This document shows, piece after piece, positions 61,171-64,000 of a DNA stretch of 64,000 bases (its first letter is position 1; the number at the start of each line of letters is the position of its first letter). Under the pieces are notes generated by a model. It worked only from the letters and a program-made list of their open reading frames with translations. It searched no databases and was not told the origin of the DNA. The translations under genes were made by a program, and so were the position numbers. Source of the DNA: Frigididesulfovibrio sp031551885 (GTDB lineage Bacteria; Desulfobacterota; Desulfovibrionia; Desulfovibrionales; Desulfovibrionaceae); assembly GCA_031551885.1 (NCBI GenBank), contig JAVBMX010000027.1, positions 1 through 64,000 of the forward strand. The letters run 5' to 3'.

Positions 61171-61980
61171 AAGTCGGCGAAAGAACAGGCCCTTGCCAAA
61201 AGGGGCAGCGGATCGACCTCCGTAAGCGATGTCGCCGAAAACTTCCCCGGCACCCTGCTTACCGTCGATGCCGCTCACAGGAAAAAATCTTCTCCCGGTC
61301 GGACGGAATGGCTCCACCCAACATCCCCCGAGCCGGCGGCGGCCATGCTGGATGAGAATACAAAGATTCGCAATAGGGGGTTCGGAACAGTCGACGCCGT
61401 GCAAAACCGTATCGTTAAGCCATTCCCTTACGTAACTCTCCTTCCGCTTGACAAGGTTGCGGACTACGTAAGGAACACCCCCGCCAATCAACGAGAGCGC
61501 AACATGCGTAATCTACCTATGTGGGATATAGGCCCGTACAATATAAACGCATCTTACGGCTACGAAATCTTTGAAAAGCAGGTACTTGACCCTCAAGCAA
61601 AAAATCCGCTCAAGGACTTTGCCCTCAAAGGGCTTCCCGCCGACGCCACGGACGAAGAAAAGTGGAATGCTTATCGCGACAGATGCCTGCTCGGAGAAAA
61701 GGGCGGCGCGTATGTTACCGCTGCCGTGTTGCGGGAAGGGCAAAAACGTCTTACCCCCTACATGCGCAACAGTACCCCTGAAGAGCGGGCGGCTTTACTG
61801 GTTACCTATTTCAAGCAAGGGTGGGAAAAAATGCAAGAAAATTACCTTGCGCGGATTAAATCCACCGGAGAAAAATCCGACATGCGCCCCGGAGAAGGAA
61901 CAATACTTTTCAACAACATAAACGATATCAAAAGAATATTACAAGGAGGATTTATACGTTTTCCGCATAAAATGAGATGA
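60805..61980 (+). CDS. modular protein, toxin-like: shared N-terminal module with variable C-terminus
   Basis: A 391-aa protein starting MSLYGSSRRPLSTEDYLR with AAGGAGG 6 nt upstream. The first 125 residues are nearly identical to the N-terminus of the gene at 63285; residues 65-120 are Pro/Ala/Thr-rich. From about residue 125 the two diverge. Here the C-terminal 200 residues change to AT-rich codons and form a compact domain with WDIGPYNINASYGYEIFEKQ, GGAYVTAAVLREGQKRL and AALLVTYFKQGWEKM. The IGPYNIN and GGAYV...L pattern recalls lysozyme-like peptidoglycan hydrolases, but no catalytic Glu is evident. There is no signal peptide. This architecture is typical of polymorphic toxins; function is inferred only. 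Confidence 0.75.
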   Translation: MSLYGSSRRPLSTEDYLRVIFEEADRRRNRDHTPRTLQPDGSQTTEDWLREIVFGTERPESTATPDARATVPPAPGISPTPATAVPADGISIAEAGLSPKEPSSPLPYGWGTTLFPGRDALRKSAKEQALAKRGSGSTSVSDVAENFPGTLLTVDAAHRKKSSPGRTEWLHPTSPEPAAAMLDENTKIRNRGFGTVDAVQNRIVKPFPYVTLLPLDKVADYVRNTPANQRERNMRNLPMWDIGPYNINASYGYEIFEKQVLDPQAKNPLKDFALKGLPADATDEEKWNAYRDRCLLGEKGGAYVTAAVLREGQKRLTPYMRNSTPEERAALLVTYFKQGWEKMQENYLARIKSTGEKSDMRPGEGTILFNNINDIKRILQGGFIRFPHKMR

Positions 61981-62042
61981 CAAATATATAAGTAAATGCT
62001 GCATAAACATATAAGTTGTGTTCATGCAGCATTTATTTATAA

Positions 62043-62468
62043 TTATGAGCTTGAATAAAAAAACACAAAAAATACCCATACTAAAGAAGAAATATTTGCT
62101 GCAAAAAATACAATCAAGGAATTTATTTTCATAAAAGGGATATGTCCATTATGCATACTCTTTCTTTTTATCAAAATAAAAAAATATAAAATAAGAAAGG
62201 ACGGAATAAGAACAAAAAATACTAGATTAAATAAAATTACTCCATATTCAGAAACATTCGACACTGCAAAGTTATAATTTGAAATAATAAAGTTTATCAG
62301 ACTTGATAAGCATATGAGGAAACCTAAGATAACTGTGTTCAAAAAAAACACAATCACAAACAGGCCGATAATTTCCAAAAAAGACGCAGTTTTTTTCAAA
62401 AAAAGTACGCTGAAAAGAACAAAAATCCCATATCCAAGCAGAATGGAAAGAAATGTGGATTCCGTCAT
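62043..62468 (-). CDS. small AT-rich membrane protein A
   Basis: A 141-aa protein with four hydrophobic segments (SILLGYGIFVLFSVLFL, IIGLFVIVFFLNTVILGFLI, VILFNLVFFVLIPSFLILYF, INSLIVFFAANISSLVWVFF). Its codon use is strongly AT-rich, unlike its neighbours, suggesting transfer. GAGGGGCGT precedes the ATG. It lies 21 bp downstream of a related gene on the same strand, and its stop is 62 bp from the convergent toxin-like gene. It could be an immunity protein, but this is inference. Confidence 0.72.
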   Translation of the reverse strand: MTESTFLSILLGYGIFVLFSVLFLKKTASFLEIIGLFVIVFFLNTVILGFLICLSSLINFIISNYNFAVSNVSEYGVILFNLVFFVLIPSFLILYFFILIKRKSMHNGHIPFMKINSLIVFFAANISSLVWVFFVFFYSSS

Positions 62469-62489
62469 ACGCCCCTCGTATTTTTCAAA

Positions 62490-62909
62490 TCAACTTTCAA
62501 CTGCGGCATACGCAGCAAAAAAGAGAAAAAACACCCAAATAAACCCCGCAAGCCCTACAACAGAAAACAACAACAGTGGGTGCATACGAGGAAAAATGAA
62601 GCATAATGCTTCATGTATATTCGTAATTTTTTCAGACTGACGTGTCAATCTTTCCATAAAAAGCAGAACAATCCACAACAAGACAGAAAGGAGCAGAAAA
62701 ACAAAAATCTCAACACCCGGCATGCGAGGTAACCGAGCCAACCAAGAAATGTATCCACACCCCTTTACAACAAATGGAAATAAAAAAAATGCCGTTAAAA
62801 AAGACACCATTATCGCTGCGCGGCGATGACCTCTTTTGAAACGAAGAAAAAGATATACCAGGAGTGCGCCGTACACGCCGCCAAAGGTCAACAGGAGCGA
62901 TGTATTCAT
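62490..62909 (-). CDS. small membrane protein B, related to protein A
   Basis: A 139-aa membrane protein. Its last 30 residues (MHPLLLFSVVGLAGFIWVFF, then LFFAAYAAVES) resemble those of protein A (MKINSLIVFFAANISSLVWVFF), and lengths match, so the two are paralogues. Segments LLTFGGVYGALLVYLFL and MVSFLTAFFLFPFVV start the chain. TGAGG precedes the ATG. Probably one operon with protein A from the promoter at 62975-63003. Confidence 0.75.
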   Translation of the reverse strand: MNTSLLLTFGGVYGALLVYLFLRFKRGHRRAAIMVSFLTAFFLFPFVVKGCGYISWLARLPRMPGVEIFVFLLLSVLLWIVLLFMERLTRQSEKITNIHEALCFIFPRMHPLLLFSVVGLAGFIWVFFLFFAAYAAVES

Positions 62910-62974
62910 AAGACCTCAGGGGAATTGTCCGTGCCGTCGGTTCGCTTGTTGTCTTCACACAACCAATTTACCGA

Positions 62975-63003
62975 TAAATAGCCGCACCGCCTCGAGAGGT
63001 CAA
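62975..63003 (-). promoter_or_regulatory. promoter of the paired membrane-protein genes
   Basis: Minus strand TTGACC (62998-63003), 17-bp spacer, TATTTA (62975-62980). The start near 62968 gives a leader of about 58 nt before the ATG at 62909. Confidence 0.6.
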
Positions 63004-63149
63004 CGGAACTGAGGGAAAACCACACGACTTCGCGTTGGTTCGTAAATAGAGGGAGCAAAAAAGCCGACCGGCATCCTGCGAAAAGCGCAGGCGGCACACT
63101 CATTCGTCACCTTCTTCCCAGCCCCGCCCGGTACGCCCCGCGCGGGGCG

Positions 63150-63660
63150 TTTTCCTCGTCCACTCCTGCCCGGCATACACGGAACAAGCCGCCCACCCCC
63201 ACCTCACCCCCTTCCCGCGCCTTTCACCCCAAACCGGCATGATACGCCCTGAGCGATACCCATTCCACTCGAAGGAGGACGCTCATGTCGCTTTATGGTT
63301 CATCCCGCCGGCCCCTATCCACCGAAGAGTATCTTCGCGTGATCTTCGAAGAAGCGGACCGTCGCAAAAATCGGGATCACACCCCCCGCACCTTGCAACC
63401 CGACGGCTCGCAAACCACCGAGGACTGGCTGCGCGAAGTCGTTTTCGGCACGGAACGGCCGGAGTCGACCGCGACGCCCGACGCTCGGGCAACCGTCGCC
63501 CCGGCCTCCGGCATCTCACCCACTCCGGCAATCGCCGTTCCGGCGGGCATCGCCTCGATCGCCGAAGCAGGCCTTTCCCCGGAAGAGCCGTCTTCGCCCA
63601 TCCCGTATGGTTGGGGAACCACCCTTTTTCCCGGCCGGGACGCGCAGCGCTCGGCAACGG
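63150..63660 (+). repeat. direct repeat, right copy
   Basis: The second copy of the upstream region and N-terminal coding module described at 60660-61170. Confidence 0.9.
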
Positions 63661-64000
63661 CTCAATCTCGCGCCGCAGCCGAACAAGGAACAACCCGCAA
63701 TGCCGGCGGGCGCACACCCGTTCCCCAAACCCTACTCACCGCCGATGCGGGCAAAACCCTGAGCGATGCGGGGGAAATCCCCCACACTATGACGGCGCGG
63801 TCGGTGCCTCCGGCCGGAGGCATCTCTTCCCTGGGTCTGGGAACCGGCAACGGCATGGATAAAGCCATGCCTTCACACGCTGCGGTCGGAGTCACACCTG
63901 GAGGGCTCCTGACGGCGGCGACGGAACCACGCGGCGGGTTCCACTTCGGACCGAAAGAAACGCCCGCGCCTTCTCAGACGCGGCCTGCGGCAAAGTCCCC
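63285..64000 (+). CDS. second modular toxin-like protein, truncated by the window end
   Basis: The frame is open from the ATG at 63285 to the last base (238 codons) and continues outside. The start MSLYGSSRRPLSTEEYLR and the next 110 residues match the gene at 60805, including PYGWGTTLFPGRDA. After that it diverges into a Gly/Thr/Ala/Pro-rich region (RTPVPQTLLTADAG, then GLGTGNGMDKAMPSHAAVGV) of low complexity. TLLTADA still aligns with TLLTVDA of the first protein, so homology reaches about residue 150. The C-terminal, possibly toxic, domain is not visible. GAAGGAGG lies 6 nt upstream. Confidence 0.85.
   Translation, partial: MSLYGSSRRPLSTEEYLRVIFEEADRRKNRDHTPRTLQPDGSQTTEDWLREVVFGTERPESTATPDARATVAPASGISPTPAIAVPAGIASIAEAGLSPEEPSSPIPYGWGTTLFPGRDAQRSATAQSRAAAEQGTTRNAGGRTPVPQTLLTADAGKTLSDAGEIPHTMTARSVPPAGGISSLGLGTGNGMDKAMPSHAAVGVTPGGLLTAATEPRGGFHFGPKETPAPSQTRPAAKS

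Overview
The window looks like chromosomal DNA of a GC-rich sulfate-reducing bacterium of the Desulfovibrio group. The strongest evidence is a complete hmcABCDEF operon (18757-25338), which encodes a sixteen-haem cytochrome c and its membrane redox partners. A Desulfovibrio-type chemotaxis cluster and many CXXCH and ferredoxin motifs agree with this. No plasmid, prophage or CRISPR features were seen.

Layout. 1-260: the 5' end of a 16S rRNA gene on the minus strand with its boxA and promoter. 297-1779: maf, flgM and a small unknown gene. 2014-3485: trpB preceded by a classical Trp attenuator (leader peptide with Trp-Trp and a third Trp codon, alternative hairpins, terminator). 3606-18393: two giant tandem paralogous surface adhesins (2274 and 2390 residues). 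Both have a LapA-like N-terminus with a TAAG site at residues 104-107, RTX-like and beta-helix-like repeats, and matching promoters with leaders of about 257 nt. 18631-25544: the hmc operon. 25709-26332: tRNA-Val and a tRNA-Asp array that includes a truncated copy. 26445-28813: small metabolic or unknown genes, ending in a frameshifted acetyltransferase. 28814-29604: no gene, but a sigma-54-type promoter with an upstream palindromic array ahead of a strongly structured, terminated stretch that may be a regulatory RNA. 29738-30433: flavodoxin and tRNA-Pro. 30655-39722: cheB, a HEAT-repeat gene, cheR, a ParA-type ATPase, cheW, cheY and cheA. 39751-46245: long palindromes, mutM with a 75-residue insertion, lipoproteins, apt, an HPP-family membrane protein and a ClC channel/antiporter. 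46378-48084: a phenylacetate-CoA-ligase-like gene whose 3' end and terminator are tandemly duplicated. 48144-50240: three exported EF-hand proteins. 50566-58189: a DUF362 ferredoxin, a hairpin MITE-like element, two unknown genes, dam, a phosphopantetheinyl transferase, a glycosyltransferase and a BON lipoprotein. 58303-60210: dnaK. 60513-64000: a modular locus with two genes sharing a nearly identical N-terminal module and upstream region but different C-termini. The AT-rich space between them holds two related small membrane proteins on the opposite strand. This resembles a polymorphic toxin/immunity locus and is the best candidate for an undescribed system, although its activity is not established.

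How the genes work together. Hmc moves electrons between periplasmic cytochromes and a cytoplasmic iron-sulfur protein. The che cluster forms one signalling module, probably positioned by ParA. The two adhesins are probably type I secretion substrates whose release could be controlled by a LapG-like protease; no secretion, lapG or lapD gene is inside the window. Many intergenic spaces carry inverted repeats, and several genes show recent duplication (adhesins, EF-hand repeats, ligase tail, tRNA-Asp, modular N-termini). This suggests a genome that rearranges locally.
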